From positions 1-64,000 of the forward strand of contig NZ_JAODNK010000064.1 in assembly GCF_025465275.1 (NCBI RefSeq): a stretch of 64,000 bases of DNA. Reading direction: 5' to 3'. The DNA comes from Nocardia sp. GTDB taxonomy: Bacteria; Actinomycetota; Actinomycetes; Mycobacteriales; Mycobacteriaceae. This document shows, piece after piece, positions 37,136-46,705 of this stretch; position 1 is the stretch's first letter, and every line of letters begins with the position of its first letter. Position numbers and translations under genes: made by a program. Below the pieces are notes generated by a model. The model searched no databases. It was not told the DNA's origin and worked only from the letters and a program-made list of their open reading frames with translations.

Positions 37136-38134
37136 TCAGCTGATCAATGCACCTTCGCGCTCGGCCCGCAATGCATCCCGGGCAAGTGATCGATCGCGCT
37201 GGTCTTCGAACTTGACCACATCCCCGCGCAATTTGTCGAGAAACTCCCCGAGCTCATTTCGCAATTGATCCCCACGCGGTCCGAAGTCGGTGCGCTCGAA
37301 GATATTCCACTTCTTCAGCACGGGCAGCAGTACTTCTTCCAGATGTTGGCGAAGATCGTAGATGCCGTGCTTGGCGATGATCACGCCATTGCGCCGGAAG
37401 TTGGGCATGCCGGCGCCCGGCATCTGGAATTCCCGGATGATGTGGGTGATGGCTTCCATGGCCTGGTCGGGGGACACGTCCAGGGCTGCCGCGCAGATAT
37501 TGCGGTAGAAGATCATGTGCAGGTTCTCGTCTGCGGCGATGCGCTGCAGCATCCTGTCCGCTATGGGGTCATTGCACACTTTGCCGGTATTGCGATGCGA
37601 AACGCGCGTCGCTAATTCTTGAAATGTGACGTATGCGACAGACACCATAAATCCACAATCCGAGGGGATTGCCTTGGTGCCGATGCGTTTCTGTGCTAGC
37701 TGAGTCGCGTTGTAGCCATTGGTCATATGGATCATCCGGGCCTGTTCCAGGGCCTCCGGATCGACCCCTCGGGTCACCACGAGGTAGTCCCGGAGCACGA
37801 TGCCGTGCCGGTTCTCCTCGGCCGTCCAGCGACCCACCCAGGTGCCCCACGGACCGTCCTGGGAGAAGTTGTCGGAGATCTCGCGATGGTAGCTGGGGAG
37901 GTTGTCCTCGGTCAGCAAATTGGTGATCATTGCAGCCTTGGCAACCTCGCTGAGCTGGGACTGAGCGGGATCCCAGTCGGCACCGCCCATTGCTGTGAAG
38001 TTGCGACCTGCATCCCACGGTACGTAGTCGTGGGGATGCCAGGCTTTGGCCATCGATAGATGCCTATTAACATTCGCTTCGGCAATCGGCTCCAGCTCGA
38101 TCAGCAACTCGAGCTGCGTCAGATTCCTGGCCAC
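37136..38134 (-). CDS. acyl-ACP desaturase, DesA family
   Basis: 332 residues from a GTG start. Di-iron ligands are visible in the acyl-ACP desaturase pattern: TEDNLPSYHREI (about 75-86, first acidic ligand), EENRH (106-110), E173 in FQELATRVSH, and DENLH (202-206). These soluble enzymes introduce double bonds into ACP-bound fatty acyl chains using ferredoxin and O2. In mycolate producers DesA1 acts on meromycolate precursors. It diverges from the beta-ketoacyl synthase gene, matching a lipid-chain role, but substrate length is not readable. Confidence 0.92.
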   Translation of the reverse strand: MARNLTQLELLIELEPIAEANVNRHLSMAKAWHPHDYVPWDAGRNFTAMGGADWDPAQSQLSEVAKAAMITNLLTEDNLPSYHREISDNFSQDGPWGTWVGRWTAEENRHGIVLRDYLVVTRGVDPEALEQARMIHMTNGYNATQLAQKRIGTKAIPSDCGFMVSVAYVTFQELATRVSHRNTGKVCNDPIADRMLQRIAADENLHMIFYRNICAAALDVSPDQAMEAITHIIREFQMPGAGMPNFRRNGVIIAKHGIYDLRQHLEEVLLPVLKKWNIFERTDFGPRGDQLRNELGEFLDKLRGDVVKFEDQRDRSLARDALRAEREGALIS

Positions 38135-38438
38135 GATCGTGTGCCTCCCTCAAAATGGCTCGGCGCTGCGGAATGATGGCAGTGGAAAGCGCTTGAGATT
38201 CGGCGATAACCGCCGCGGCGAAGGGGCCGCCGGGAAGAGATCCGGGGGTGCCCGCGTGTCGCGCAAGGAGACTGGTCGGCTTCGCCTCGGCTAATCTAGC
38301 CCAGTTCGCCGGAAATTGGCTTCATCCCCGCCGAAGTGTTCACCAGCGGGGTGCGTTCTCTAGTTGCATACCAGTCCTTGACAGCCCATGCGGATCGAAT
38401 CTGGTTCGCCGGAGCATTGCTACGGAGAGTGAACGATC
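38135..38438. promoter_or_regulatory. divergent promoter region, desaturase / beta-ketoacyl synthase
   Basis: No gene is seen in these 304 bp. TTGACA at 38378-38383 is a -35 candidate for the synthase gene; no convincing -10 follows at 17 bases. The region is otherwise unremarkable. Confidence 0.4.
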
Positions 38439-39698
38439 ATGCAGACGAGCCACGCCTCCCCGGCCCAGCGCCGGAAGTTCCCGAACGTCGTTGTCACCGC
38501 ACTGGCGGCGACCACCTCGATCGCCGGTGATGTCGATTCGACCTGGAAGGGACTACTCAACGGCGAGAGCGGGATCGACGTCCTAGAGGATAGTTTTCTC
38601 GACGACTTCGGTCTGCCGGTGCGTATCGGCGGGCATCTGAAGGTCTGCCCGACTTCCGTTCTCGAGCGTGAAGAGGTTCGGCGGACATCCTACGTCGAGC
38701 AGATGGCACTGGTGCTCGGGCGTGAGGTGTGGCGCAATGCCGGCAGCCCGGAGGTGGACGGCGATCGCCTCGGCGTCTCCATCGGCACCGGTCTGGGCGG
38801 CGCGGAAATGCTGATCATCGCTCGCGACAAGCTCTCCAGCGGCGGCTACCGCAAGGTCTCGCCGCTGACCGTGCAGACCATCATGCCGAACGGCCCGGCG
38901 GCGGTCGTCGGAGTGGAGATGGGCGCGAGGGCCGGTGTGACAACGCCTGTTTCGGCCTGTTCGTCCGGTTCCGAGGCGATCGCCAACGCGTGGCAGCGGA
39001 TCATCATGGGCGATGCCGACATCATGATCACCGGCGGCGTGGAGGGTTCCATCCAGGCCCTGCCCATTGCCGGATTCTCCATGATGCGCGCCATGAGCAC
39101 GCGCAATCACGATCCCAAGGCGGCCTCCCGTCCGTTCGACAAGGACCGGGACGGTTTCGTTTTCGGTGAGGCGGGCGCGCTCATGGTCATCGAGACCGAG
39201 GAGCACGCCTTGGCGCGCGGCGCCACCATCCACGCCCGAATCATGGGCGCGGGCATCACATCCGACGGTTTCCACCTGGTCGCCCCCGACCCGGCGGGCA
39301 CCGGCGCCGCCCGCGCGATGATGCGCGCGATGGAACATGCCGGAATCTCGAAATCCGATGTCTCCCATATCAATGCACATGCCACCGCCACGCCGATCGG
39401 CGATTCGGCGGAGGCGAACGCGATCTATCAGGCCGTCGGAAACCATGCCGCGGTCTACGCTCCCAAGTCCGCACTGGGGCATTCCATCGGTGCGGTCGGC
39501 GCGCTCGAATCGGTCCTCACCGTGTTGAGCGTGCGTGACGGAATCATCCCGCCCACTCTGAATTTGGACAATCTGGACCCGGAGATCGACCTCGATGTGG
39601 TGTGCGGGCAAGCGCGTAGCGGTAGCTACGAGTACGCCCTGAACAACTCGTTCGGGTTCGGTGGGCACAACGTTGCCTTGGCCTTTGGCCGGTACTGA
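38439..39698 (+). CDS. kasB: beta-ketoacyl-ACP synthase, KasA/KasB type
   Basis: 419 residues from ATG. Thiolase fold with the complete Cys-His-His set: C174 in [11 protein letters not shown]314 in [11 protein letters not shown] and H348 in [10 protein letters not shown], with the closing [18 protein letters not shown]. It has the KasA/KasB style insert ([20 protein letters not shown]). In mycolate producers Kas enzymes elongate acyl-AcpM during meromycolate synthesis. It stands alone, with no fabD, acpM or kasA beside it, so whether it is KasA or KasB is uncertain; the symbol is provisional. A fatty acyl-AMP ligase gene follows. Confidence 0.88.
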   Translation: MQTSHASPAQRRKFPNVVVTALAATTSIAGDVDSTWKGLLNGESGIDVLEDSFLDDFGLPVRIGGHLKVCPTSVLEREEVRRTSYVEQMALVLGREVWRNAGSPEVDGDRLGVSIGTGLGGAEMLIIARDKLSSGGYRKVSPLTVQTIMPNGPAAVVGVEMGARAGVTTPVSACSSGSEAIANAWQRIIMGDADIMITGGVEGSIQALPIAGFSMMRAMSTRNHDPKAASRPFDKDRDGFVFGEAGALMVIETEEHALARGATIHARIMGAGITSDGFHLVAPDPAGTGAARAMMRAMEHAGISKSDVSHINAHATATPIGDSAEANAIYQAVGNHAAVYAPKSALGHSIGAVGALESVLTVLSVRDGIIPPTLNLDNLDPEIDLDVVCGQARSGSYEYALNNSFGFGGHNVALAFGRY

Positions 39699-39818
39699 GT
39701 GACGAGGATCATGTCACCTGCTAGTCTTCCCCAGCCCCAGCTACTTCTCGGGCTTCGGAGTCGATTCTTGTTCGGTGTCACTGCACAGTCATAGCTGTGA
39801 GTTGAAAAAGGATAGGGA

Positions 39819-41714
39819 ATGATCGGCGAGACCTTTGATGACTATCTGGACGAGCGCGGCAATATCAAGATCCCCAGCAACCAGACCATGATCGACCTGG
39901 TCGACAAGCACTCTGCGGCGCAAGGGGATGAGCTCGCCTACCGTTATGTCGACTATTCGCGGGAACGCGATGGTGAGTACTTCGAGCTGACCTGGAACGA
40001 GTTCGGCGTCCGGCTGCGTGCGGTGGCCGCCAGGCTGCAGCAGGTCACGCAGCCTGGCGATCGGGTGGCAATCCTTGCGCCGCAAGGACTCGACTACATC
40101 GTCGCCATGTATGCGGCGGTCTACGCAGGCGCCATCGCCGTACCGCTCTTCGATCCGGACGAGCAGGGTCACTCCGACCGATTGCACGCGGTGCTCGACG
40201 ACTGTAAGCCCGCGGCCATCCTCACGGTCGGTGCGTCCGCGCCCGGAGTGCGGGAGATCTTCCGGGGCCTGCCCGCGCCGAAACGGCCGCGAATCATTGC
40301 GGTGGAAGCGATTCCGGACTCCGTGGGCGAGACCTGGGTGCGCCCGGACATCAATATCGACAGCGTGGCCTACCTGCAGTACACGTCGGGTTCGACGCGT
40401 ACGCCCGCGGGCGTGGAGATCACCCACCGGGCCGTCGGCACCAACCTGCTGCAGGTGATCAATACGATCGGTATTACTGAAAAAGCACGTGGCGTCACCT
40501 GGCTACCGCTGTTCCACGATATGGGCCTGCTGACGGTCATCCTGCCGACCATCGGCGGCAAGTTCATCACCATCATGTCGCCCAGCGCCTTCGTGCGCCG
40601 TCCCTACCGCTGGATCAAGGAGCTGGCCGCACAGGCGGACGGTGCCGAGATCTTCGCGGCCGCACCGAATTTCGCCTTCGAGCATGCGGCGGCCCGCGGC
40701 CTCCCCAAGCCGGGGGAGGAGCTCGACCTGTCCAATGTGATCGGCCTGATCAACGGCAGCGAGCCGGTATCGGTGACGTCGATGAAGAAGTTCAACGACG
40801 CCTTCGAGCCGTACGGTCTGCCGAAGACCGCGATCAAGCCCTGCTACGGCATGGCGGAGGCGACGTTGTTCGTCTCGGCTACCCGGCGCGAGGACGAGGC
40901 CCGCGTCGTCTATGTCGACCGCAACGAACTCAATGCCGGGCGCATGACCGAGGTGAACCCGGACGCGGATAATGCTGTGTCCCAGGTGTCCTGCGGTTAT
41001 GTGGCGCTCTCGCAGTGGGCGGTGATCGCCGATTCGGATACCCATGCCGAGAAGCCCGAAGGGCAGGTCGGTGAGATCTGGCTGCACGGCAAGAATATGG
41101 GCATCGGTTACTGGGGCCGCCCCGAAGAATCCGAGGCGACCTTCCGCAACCGGCTTGTCACCCGGCAGTCGCCGGTCAGCCATGCCCAGGGCGCGGACGA
41201 CGACGCGGACTGGATGCGCACCGGCGATTTCGGCGCGTACCTGGACGGCGAGCTCTACATCACCGGCCGCGTCAAGGATTTGGTGATCGTGGACGGGCGC
41301 AATCACTATCCGCAGGATCTGGAGTTCTCCGCACAGGAGTCCAGTACCGCGCTGCGCCCGGGTTTTGTTGCGGCCTTCTCGGTTTCGGCGAATCAGCTGC
41401 CCGTCGATGTAATCAATCAGAACGGTGCGACTGTCGCCCCCGATCCCGGCAATACCGCCGAGCAATTGGTGATAGTGGCCGAACGTGGCACGGGCGCAGC
41501 GAAACTCGACCCGGTGCCTATTGCCGAGTCGGTGCGCGTCGCCATTGCCAAGCGGCACGGCGTGACGGTGCGCGATCTGCTGCTGGTTCCCGCAGGTTCC
41601 ATTCCGCGCACCTCCAGCGGGAAGATCGCCCGCCGCGCCTGTAAGGCGGCATATGTGGAGGGCACGCTGCGCGGTGGTTACCGGCAGCAGGCATTTCCGG
41701 ATGTAGGGGAGTAA
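39819..41714 (+). CDS. fadD32: fatty acyl-AMP ligase, FadD32-like
   Basis: 631 residues from ATG. P-loop-like YTSGSTRTPAGVEITH (about 188-203), WLPLFHDMGLL, GSEPVSVTSMKKF, CYGMAEATLFVS and GRVKDLVIVDGRNHYPQDLE match FadD32, including the long insertion typical of fatty acyl-AMP ligases rather than CoA ligases (about 340-400) and the QVTQPGDRVAILAPQ stretch. FadD32 activates meromycolic acid to an acyl-AMP and loads it on Pks13. Pks13 and accD4, which usually follow, are absent here, so this is a separate paralog or a split locus. A strong terminator follows. Confidence 0.87.
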   Translation: MIGETFDDYLDERGNIKIPSNQTMIDLVDKHSAAQGDELAYRYVDYSRERDGEYFELTWNEFGVRLRAVAARLQQVTQPGDRVAILAPQGLDYIVAMYAAVYAGAIAVPLFDPDEQGHSDRLHAVLDDCKPAAILTVGASAPGVREIFRGLPAPKRPRIIAVEAIPDSVGETWVRPDINIDSVAYLQYTSGSTRTPAGVEITHRAVGTNLLQVINTIGITEKARGVTWLPLFHDMGLLTVILPTIGGKFITIMSPSAFVRRPYRWIKELAAQADGAEIFAAAPNFAFEHAAARGLPKPGEELDLSNVIGLINGSEPVSVTSMKKFNDAFEPYGLPKTAIKPCYGMAEATLFVSATRREDEARVVYVDRNELNAGRMTEVNPDADNAVSQVSCGYVALSQWAVIADSDTHAEKPEGQVGEIWLHGKNMGIGYWGRPEESEATFRNRLVTRQSPVSHAQGADDDADWMRTGDFGAYLDGELYITGRVKDLVIVDGRNHYPQDLEFSAQESSTALRPGFVAAFSVSANQLPVDVINQNGATVAPDPGNTAEQLVIVAERGTGAAKLDPVPIAESVRVAIAKRHGVTVRDLLLVPAGSIPRTSSGKIARRACKAAYVEGTLRGGYRQQAFPDVGE

Positions 41715-41727
41715 GTACTGTCGATCT

Positions 41728-41758
41728 ACGGCCCGCGTGCACGCACGCGGGCCGTTTT
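41728..41758 (+). terminator. intrinsic terminator after fadD32-like gene
   Basis: A perfect 12-bp stem, ACGGCCCGCGTG and CACGCGGGCCGT, around a four-base loop (41728-41755), followed by TTTT. It lies 13 bp after the ligase stop. Confidence 0.9.
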
Positions 41759-41795
41759 CATGCCCAGGGCCTGCGGTGTGCTAAGGGGCCCTGAC

Positions 41796-42737
41796 ATGCG
41801 GCGCGTAACCGGTAGAGAGTCAGACCGGTCCGTACACTTTCTCGCCGTGTGGACTTCTGCCCGATTCGGGCTATTTCTCGTGACAACCACTGCCGTACTG
41901 ACGCTTTCCGGAACCCCGGTATCCGGGGCGACGGAGGTCCCGTCGGCCTTCTGTGGAACGGACCTGTCCGCCGATGAGCTGGCGACCATCGCCCAGCTCT
42001 CCGATACCTCCGACCTGACCGGTGATGCCTTGCAGCGGTTGGACACCGCGGTCGCGCGCAATCACGAGATCACCGAAATCCTGGTGGCGCACCGGGATCG
42101 CCGGGCGCTGTTCGGCATTGGCCTCGACGGAGTCGAAGAGGAAGCGGTCATGCCGCTGCAGCACAATCCGGCGGCCTTCCAGAACACCGAATACGCACCT
42201 GCCATCAGCCTCGAGCTACTGAGCCGCTACCTCAACAATCTGCATGCCGAATTCACCGGTGGCGCAGTCGAACCGCACTGGGCGCGGTACTTCACCCAGG
42301 CGGCGCAGTGCGAGCTGTCGGGCGCGCGGGTGGCGATGACGGGCTACGACGCACACCTCGTGGTCGACCTCGCCTATTCGATCGCCGCGGTCGGCTCGAA
42401 GCCGGAGAACGCTCCCGACTACTTCAAGATCGTGGCGTCCATCGCGGGTGCGGGCGATGTCATCATCGACCGGACCAAGCAGGTCTACAACGCCGATCTC
42501 GGCCCACTGTGGCGGTTCTACTTCTTCGGCGAAGGCCTGGACCTGCTCGTCGGCAAGGGCGTCGCGACGAAGCCGCTGCTGGTGGCCGCCGACGTCGGGG
42601 CGAATGTGGTGATCTACGGAAATGGCCTGGCACTGGAAGATCCGGCCCTGCACGATGCGACGGCCGTCGAGGTCAAGGCCCTCTCGGATGCCGCCGATGT
42701 AGCCTTCGAGGTGCTCGCCGACGTACACGCCCTCTGA
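41796..42737 (+). CDS. secreted DUF5995-family protein
   Basis: 313 residues from the ATG at 41796; an earlier ATG at 41760 overlaps the terminator and is rejected. Signal peptide about residues 17-45 (SARFGLFLVTTTAVLTLSG, ending VSGATEV). The mature protein has NLHAEFTGGAVEPHWARYFT and DAHLVVDLAYSIAAVG, the core of the DUF5995 family, a conserved actinobacterial protein of unknown activity. No catalytic motif is evident. Confidence 0.7.
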   Translation: MRRVTGRESDRSVHFLAVWTSARFGLFLVTTTAVLTLSGTPVSGATEVPSAFCGTDLSADELATIAQLSDTSDLTGDALQRLDTAVARNHEITEILVAHRDRRALFGIGLDGVEEEAVMPLQHNPAAFQNTEYAPAISLELLSRYLNNLHAEFTGGAVEPHWARYFTQAAQCELSGARVAMTGYDAHLVVDLAYSIAAVGSKPENAPDYFKIVASIAGAGDVIIDRTKQVYNADLGPLWRFYFFGEGLDLLVGKGVATKPLLVAADVGANVVIYGNGLALEDPALHDATAVEVKALSDAADVAFEVLADVHAL

Positions 42738-42764
42738 ACTGAGCTACGCACCGGATGACGGGAG

Positions 42765-44081
42765 CTAGCCGGCGGCCGTATCGGTCCGGCGCCGCTGCCC
42801 CGAGGCCTTGGCCCAGTACATGGAATAGTCCGCTGCCTGCAGCAGATCGTCGGCGGTGGTGTGCGCGGCGTACTCCTCGGCAATGCCGACGCTGGCGGTG
42901 ACGGTCAGCCGATGGCCCTGCACCTCGAACGGGAGCGCGAAGGCGTGCCGCACACCGCGCGCCACCTCGTCCACCTCGGCGGTGGAATTCGGCACCAGAA
43001 TGACGAATTCGTCGCCGCCCATGCGGGCCACCAGCTGCCCGAAGCCGGAGGCGCAGTCGTCCAGCCGCGCGGCCGCCTGTACCAGCAGTTCATCGCCGAC
43101 CGCATGCCCGAAGGTGTCGTTCACCGCCTTGAAATGATCGAGATCGACGTAGCAGAGCCCCACTCGGCTGTCGGGGTCGGTGAACGCGGCGGTGAGCGCG
43201 TCGAAGAAGCGGGAGCGATTGGCCAGCCCGGTCAGCTGATCGTGATGGGCCCGGTAGTGCAGGCGCTCACGCAGTGCCCGCCGCTCGGAGATGTCCTCCA
43301 CCAGCACAAGCGTGTACCGGGGCACGCCGCGCTCGTCCCGAATGAGCGAGACATTGATATTCGTCCACACCGTGCGCCCGTCCCGATGCGGATAGGCCTT
43401 CTCCATCTGCGCATTGTCGACATCGCCGCGCAGCACCGAGGCGTACAGCGGCCACATGCCCGGATCATCGTCGGGATGGCCGAGTTCGGTGACCTCGAGA
43501 GCGCTCATCTCCTCCGGTGAATAACCGAGCATGTTCGCGAAGGCATTGTTGACCTCGATGATGCGCCCGGTCATATCCGATAGCCCGGTGCCGATCCCGG
43601 CCTGCGCGAACACCGCCCGGAAGCGCGCCTCGCTGGCCCGCAACTGCTCCTGCACCTGGATACGCGCGGTGATCTCGGCGACGCGCACACTTTCCTGCTC
43701 GGTGAGCAGCCAGCTTCGGAAAGCGCGCACATAGCCGGTTGTGAAGGCCCCCAGCAACTCTGCGGCACGCGCGCTGGGAATTCCCTTCTCCCGGGTGAAA
43801 TACGCGTTGAGGACGGAGACGCTGCGGCCCAGCACTTCGTCGCCGACGAAGTGCGCCCGTGCCAGTTTCGCGCCGAGTTCGGCAACCTGATCGGCGGATT
43901 CTCCGGTGCGGGCGGCGGCGTCCAGCTGCTCCGCCAGCAGGGCGATCAGGGCGGCGGCTTCGTCCCGGCTCATGGGCACGACATGATCGCGGGCTCCGCT
44001 GTCGAGCGCGGCTACCCACTGTTCGACCAAGTCGGCGTGCGGGCCATCCTGCTCCGGCCCACCCCCGGAATCCGACGCCAT
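42765..44081 (-). CDS. PAS-GGDEF diguanylate cyclase
   Basis: 438 residues from the ATG at 44081. A helical N-terminal region of about 145 residues (EQWVAALDSGARDHVVP to LLTEQESVRVAEITAR) resembles RsbR-like sensor modules; a PAS domain follows (about 150-265, ARFRAVFAQAGIGTGLSDMT to RYTLVLVEDISERRAL), then a GGDEF domain (about 275-425) with DQLTGLANRSRF and an intact GGDEF (355-359). The RxxD inhibitory site normally five residues before GGDEF is absent, so product inhibition may be weak. It makes cyclic di-GMP. No EAL domain. Confidence 0.88.
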   Translation of the reverse strand: MASDSGGGPEQDGPHADLVEQWVAALDSGARDHVVPMSRDEAAALIALLAEQLDAAARTGESADQVAELGAKLARAHFVGDEVLGRSVSVLNAYFTREKGIPSARAAELLGAFTTGYVRAFRSWLLTEQESVRVAEITARIQVQEQLRASEARFRAVFAQAGIGTGLSDMTGRIIEVNNAFANMLGYSPEEMSALEVTELGHPDDDPGMWPLYASVLRGDVDNAQMEKAYPHRDGRTVWTNINVSLIRDERGVPRYTLVLVEDISERRALRERLHYRAHHDQLTGLANRSRFFDALTAAFTDPDSRVGLCYVDLDHFKAVNDTFGHAVGDELLVQAAARLDDCASGFGQLVARMGGDEFVILVPNSTAEVDEVARGVRHAFALPFEVQGHRLTVTASVGIAEEYAAHTTADDLLQAADYSMYWAKASGQRRRTDTAAG

Positions 44082-44201
44082 GAGGGTCGATGGTAGCCCG
44101 ACCGGTCGGTGCCCGCGAACCCCGCCCCAGCAGCCCATAGTGGGATACCATTGCGGCGCTTAACGATTGGCAGTGTGGGTTCGAGAGGGGTAGTGGGATC
44201 G

Positions 44202-45008
44202 ATGACCAGACCGAGTTGGGCTCCCGAGGGTATCGATCTGGATCGCCCCAGCGCCTCCCGCGTATACGACTATTTTGTCGGCGGCATGCACAACTTCGAG
44301 ATCGATCGTGAACTCGCGCAGATGATCGAGAAGTTCACCCCCAATGTCGCGGAGACCATGCGCGCGAACCGGGATCTGCTGCGGCGCGCAGTGCGCTTCC
44401 TGGCCGATGCGGGCATCGATCAGTTCCTCGATCTGGGCTCGGGCATCCCGACCGTCGGCAATGTGCACGAGGTCGCACAGGCTCGAAACCCCGAGGCGCG
44501 AGTCGTTTACGTCGATATCGACCCGGTCGCGGTCGCGCACAGCCAGGCGATCCTGGAGGGCAATCCGCTCGCAGCGGTCATTCACGGCGATGTGGCACAA
44601 CCGGATTCGATCCTTGCCGCGCCGGAAGTGGCCAAACTGCTGGACTTCGATCGACCGATCGCCGTATTGCTGCTCGGTGTACTGCATTTCGTGCCCGACG
44701 AGAGTGAGCCGGCCGCCGCCGTCGCACGTTTGCTCGAGGTCTGTGCGCCCGGCAGTTATGTCGCCATCACGCACGCCACCTCCGACGGTCAGCCGGCCGA
44801 AGTGCTGGAGGCGCAGAAGCTTTCGGGTCGTACCTCCACCGAGATCGTGCTGCGCGGCAAGGACGACATCGCGACCTATTTCTACGACTGGACGCTGCTC
44901 GAGCCGGGTCTGGTGCACCTGCCGCTGTGGCGCCCGGAGGATCCCGCCGATGTCGGCGAGCACCCGGAAAGCTCCGGCGCGTACGGCGGTCTCGCCCGCA
45001 AGGACTGA
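44202..45008 (+). CDS. SAM-dependent methyltransferase, DUF574 type
   Basis: 268 residues from the ATG at 44202; upstream frame is rejected as it would overlap the divergent gene. SASRVYDYFVGGMHNFEIDR is the strongly conserved start of this actinobacterial family, with FLDLGSGIPTVGN as the SAM motif and YVDIDPVAVAHSQ after it. Substrate unknown; many copies occur in Streptomyces and Nocardia genomes. Confidence 0.87.
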   Translation: MTRPSWAPEGIDLDRPSASRVYDYFVGGMHNFEIDRELAQMIEKFTPNVAETMRANRDLLRRAVRFLADAGIDQFLDLGSGIPTVGNVHEVAQARNPEARVVYVDIDPVAVAHSQAILEGNPLAAVIHGDVAQPDSILAAPEVAKLLDFDRPIAVLLLGVLHFVPDESEPAAAVARLLEVCAPGSYVAITHATSDGQPAEVLEAQKLSGRTSTEIVLRGKDDIATYFYDWTLLEPGLVHLPLWRPEDPADVGEHPESSGAYGGLARKD

Positions 45009-45047
45009 ATCCGGCACAGATCCTCCGGCGTCCGCCATGATCGGACC

Positions 45048-45797
45048 ATGAGTGTGGATCTGGAACGCGCGGACCGAACCCTGATCATCAGGATGAATCG
45101 CCCGCACAAGCGCAATGCCATCGACGCGGAAATGACCGCCGGCCTGGACAGCGCGCTCAATACCTTCGAAGACGATCCGGACCTGTGGGTGGCAGTGCTG
45201 ACCGGCACCGGAGACATCTTCTCGGCAGGCACCGACCTGGCCGCCGGCTCCGGCGGCCGCACCGGGCGCGGCGGCGAATACGGCGTCATCCGCCGCACCC
45301 GCCGCAAACCCCTCATCGCTGCGGTGGAGGGCCGGGCCCTCGGCGGCGGTATGGAACTGGTCCTGGCTTGCGACCTGGTGGTAGCCGCGCGCACCGCTGC
45401 CTTCGGCCTCCCCGAGCCCCGCCGCGGCGTCATAGCCACCTGCGGCGGCCTCTTCCGCACACAACGTGCTCTCCCCCTGAACATCGCCAAAGAACTCCTC
45501 CTCACCGGCGAACCGCTCCCCGCCGAACGAGCCTGGCAACTCGGCTTCGTCAATCGCCTCACCGACGAAGGCGAAACCATCCCCGCCGCCCTCGAACTGG
45601 CCACCCGCATAGCCCTCAACGCCCCAGTCTCGGTACGCGAAAGCCTCGTAGCCCTGGAAACAATGAACTCCGCCGACGATGCGGAAGCCTGGCAGGTCAC
45701 CGAAGCCGCAATGGCGGCCACTCTCTCCTCCGCGGACACAGCCGAAGGCATCTCCGCATTCCTCGAACGCCGCACCCCCCGCTGGTCAGGAAAATAG
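45048..45797 (+). CDS. enoyl-CoA hydratase/isomerase family protein
   Basis: 249 residues. Crotonase fold: the CoA-binding and oxyanion segments FSAGTDLAAG and ALGGGMELVLACDLVVAA, and both catalytic glutamates appear present (PEPRRGV and AKELLLTG). It hydrates or isomerises enoyl-CoA in fatty acid or ring catabolism. It follows the methyltransferase gene by 39 bp and ends at an inverted repeat shared with the convergent FMN reductase. Confidence 0.86.
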   Translation: MSVDLERADRTLIIRMNRPHKRNAIDAEMTAGLDSALNTFEDDPDLWVAVLTGTGDIFSAGTDLAAGSGGRTGRGGEYGVIRRTRRKPLIAAVEGRALGGGMELVLACDLVVAARTAAFGLPEPRRGVIATCGGLFRTQRALPLNIAKELLLTGEPLPAERAWQLGFVNRLTDEGETIPAALELATRIALNAPVSVRESLVALETMNSADDAEAWQVTEAAMAATLSSADTAEGISAFLERRTPRWSGK

Positions 45798-45807
45798 GAC
45801 TCCGTCA

Positions 45808-45868
45808 GCCGAGTGGCACATGGTGGCGGCGAATGCCGAGTGGGGCCCTCCACCATGTGCCACTCGGC
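45808..45868. terminator. long perfect inverted repeat between convergent genes
   Basis: The 19-bp arms GCCGAGTGGCACATGGTGG (45808-45826) and CCACCATGTGCCACTCGGC (45850-45868) are perfectly complementary, spaced by 23 bases that hold another partial copy GCCGAGTGG. It probably terminates both transcripts, though no T-run follows, and it could be a small palindromic element. Confidence 0.6.
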
Positions 45869-45910
45869 GATGCCGGATCTGTTGTTGTCGTGGACGACTG
45901 GGCTAGTGGC

Positions 45911-46465
45911 TTACGTGTGGGTCGAATTCTTCTCGCGCACATGCGCGGCGAGCGCGGGGAGTACTCGGCTCAGGTGCTCGCGTACCTCCGCATCCTCGAC
46001 GAGACCGTCTGCCCCGAGTTGTTCGCGCAGGACGGTGATTCGGCCGCAGGCGGATTCGACGATGTCGGCGCTCACGTATCCCAGCACCGTGCGCAGCGTC
46101 TCGACGGCCGCGTCACCGCGGCCGGGGAAGGCGACATTGATCCATGCCACCGGTTTGTCCACCAGATCGCCGGTGCCGACGGTCCATTCCAGGAGGTTCT
46201 TGAGGCTGCCCGGGATCATGCCGGCGTACTCGGGGGCGCTGATGAGCACGGCGTCGGCCGCGCCGATCCGCTTGCGCAGCAATTCGACGGTGGCGGGTGC
46301 GGCCTCGTCGCCCGGGATGAAGGCGGGCAGGCCGACCAGCCCGTCGTACAGTGTCGCCTCGATGCCCGCGGGGGCGAGGGCTACCACGGTGCGGAGGGCG
46401 GCGGTATTGGTGGAACTGTCCCGGGTGCTGCCCGAGATCAGCAGAATGCGCAGCGGAGTGGTCAC
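45911..46465 (-). CDS. NADPH-dependent FMN reductase family protein
   Basis: 184 residues from the GTG at 46465, which puts LRILLISGSTRDSSTNTAAL at the N-terminus as in other flavodoxin-like FMN reductases. SAPEYAGMIPGSLKNLLEWT is the second flavin-contact segment. It should reduce FMN or quinones with NADPH. A longer frame upstream has no family similarity. Divergent from the lipase gene at 46706. Confidence 0.84.
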   Translation of the reverse strand: MTTPLRILLISGSTRDSSTNTAALRTVVALAPAGIEATLYDGLVGLPAFIPGDEAAPATVELLRKRIGAADAVLISAPEYAGMIPGSLKNLLEWTVGTGDLVDKPVAWINVAFPGRGDAAVETLRTVLGYVSADIVESACGRITVLREQLGADGLVEDAEVREHLSRVLPALAAHVREKNSTHT

Positions 46466-46622
46466 GCAGCGGGCAACAGGCGCGGGCGGCTCGGTATTTC
46501 GCACACCGTTATTCAGCTCACCGTTCGGTATCGGCCGCAGTGAGCTGTCCCACCGAGTGGGAGCGGTTGCATCACAACCTGTCACTTTCTCTCATTTTCG
46601 GTATCGTGGCGGGAATGGCGCG

Positions 46623-46645
46623 CTGTCCGGGACAGTTGTTAACAA
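46623..46645. promoter_or_regulatory. paired palindromes upstream of the lipase gene
   Basis: CTGTCCGGGACAG (46623-46635) and TTGTTAACAA (46636-46645) are adjacent perfect palindromes in the 240-bp divergent gap between the FMN reductase and lipase genes. They could be operators; no regulator gene is adjacent. Confidence 0.35.
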
Positions 46646-46705
46646 GTGGATTCGATTGCGCGACAACTGCATAGAGAGTGTTTGGCGCGAGAAGGGCAGG
46701 CAAAG

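Noticed and set aside
41760..41795. Upstream ATG of the DUF5995 gene
   Set aside because: It lies at the foot of the terminator hairpin and adds residues before the signal peptide.
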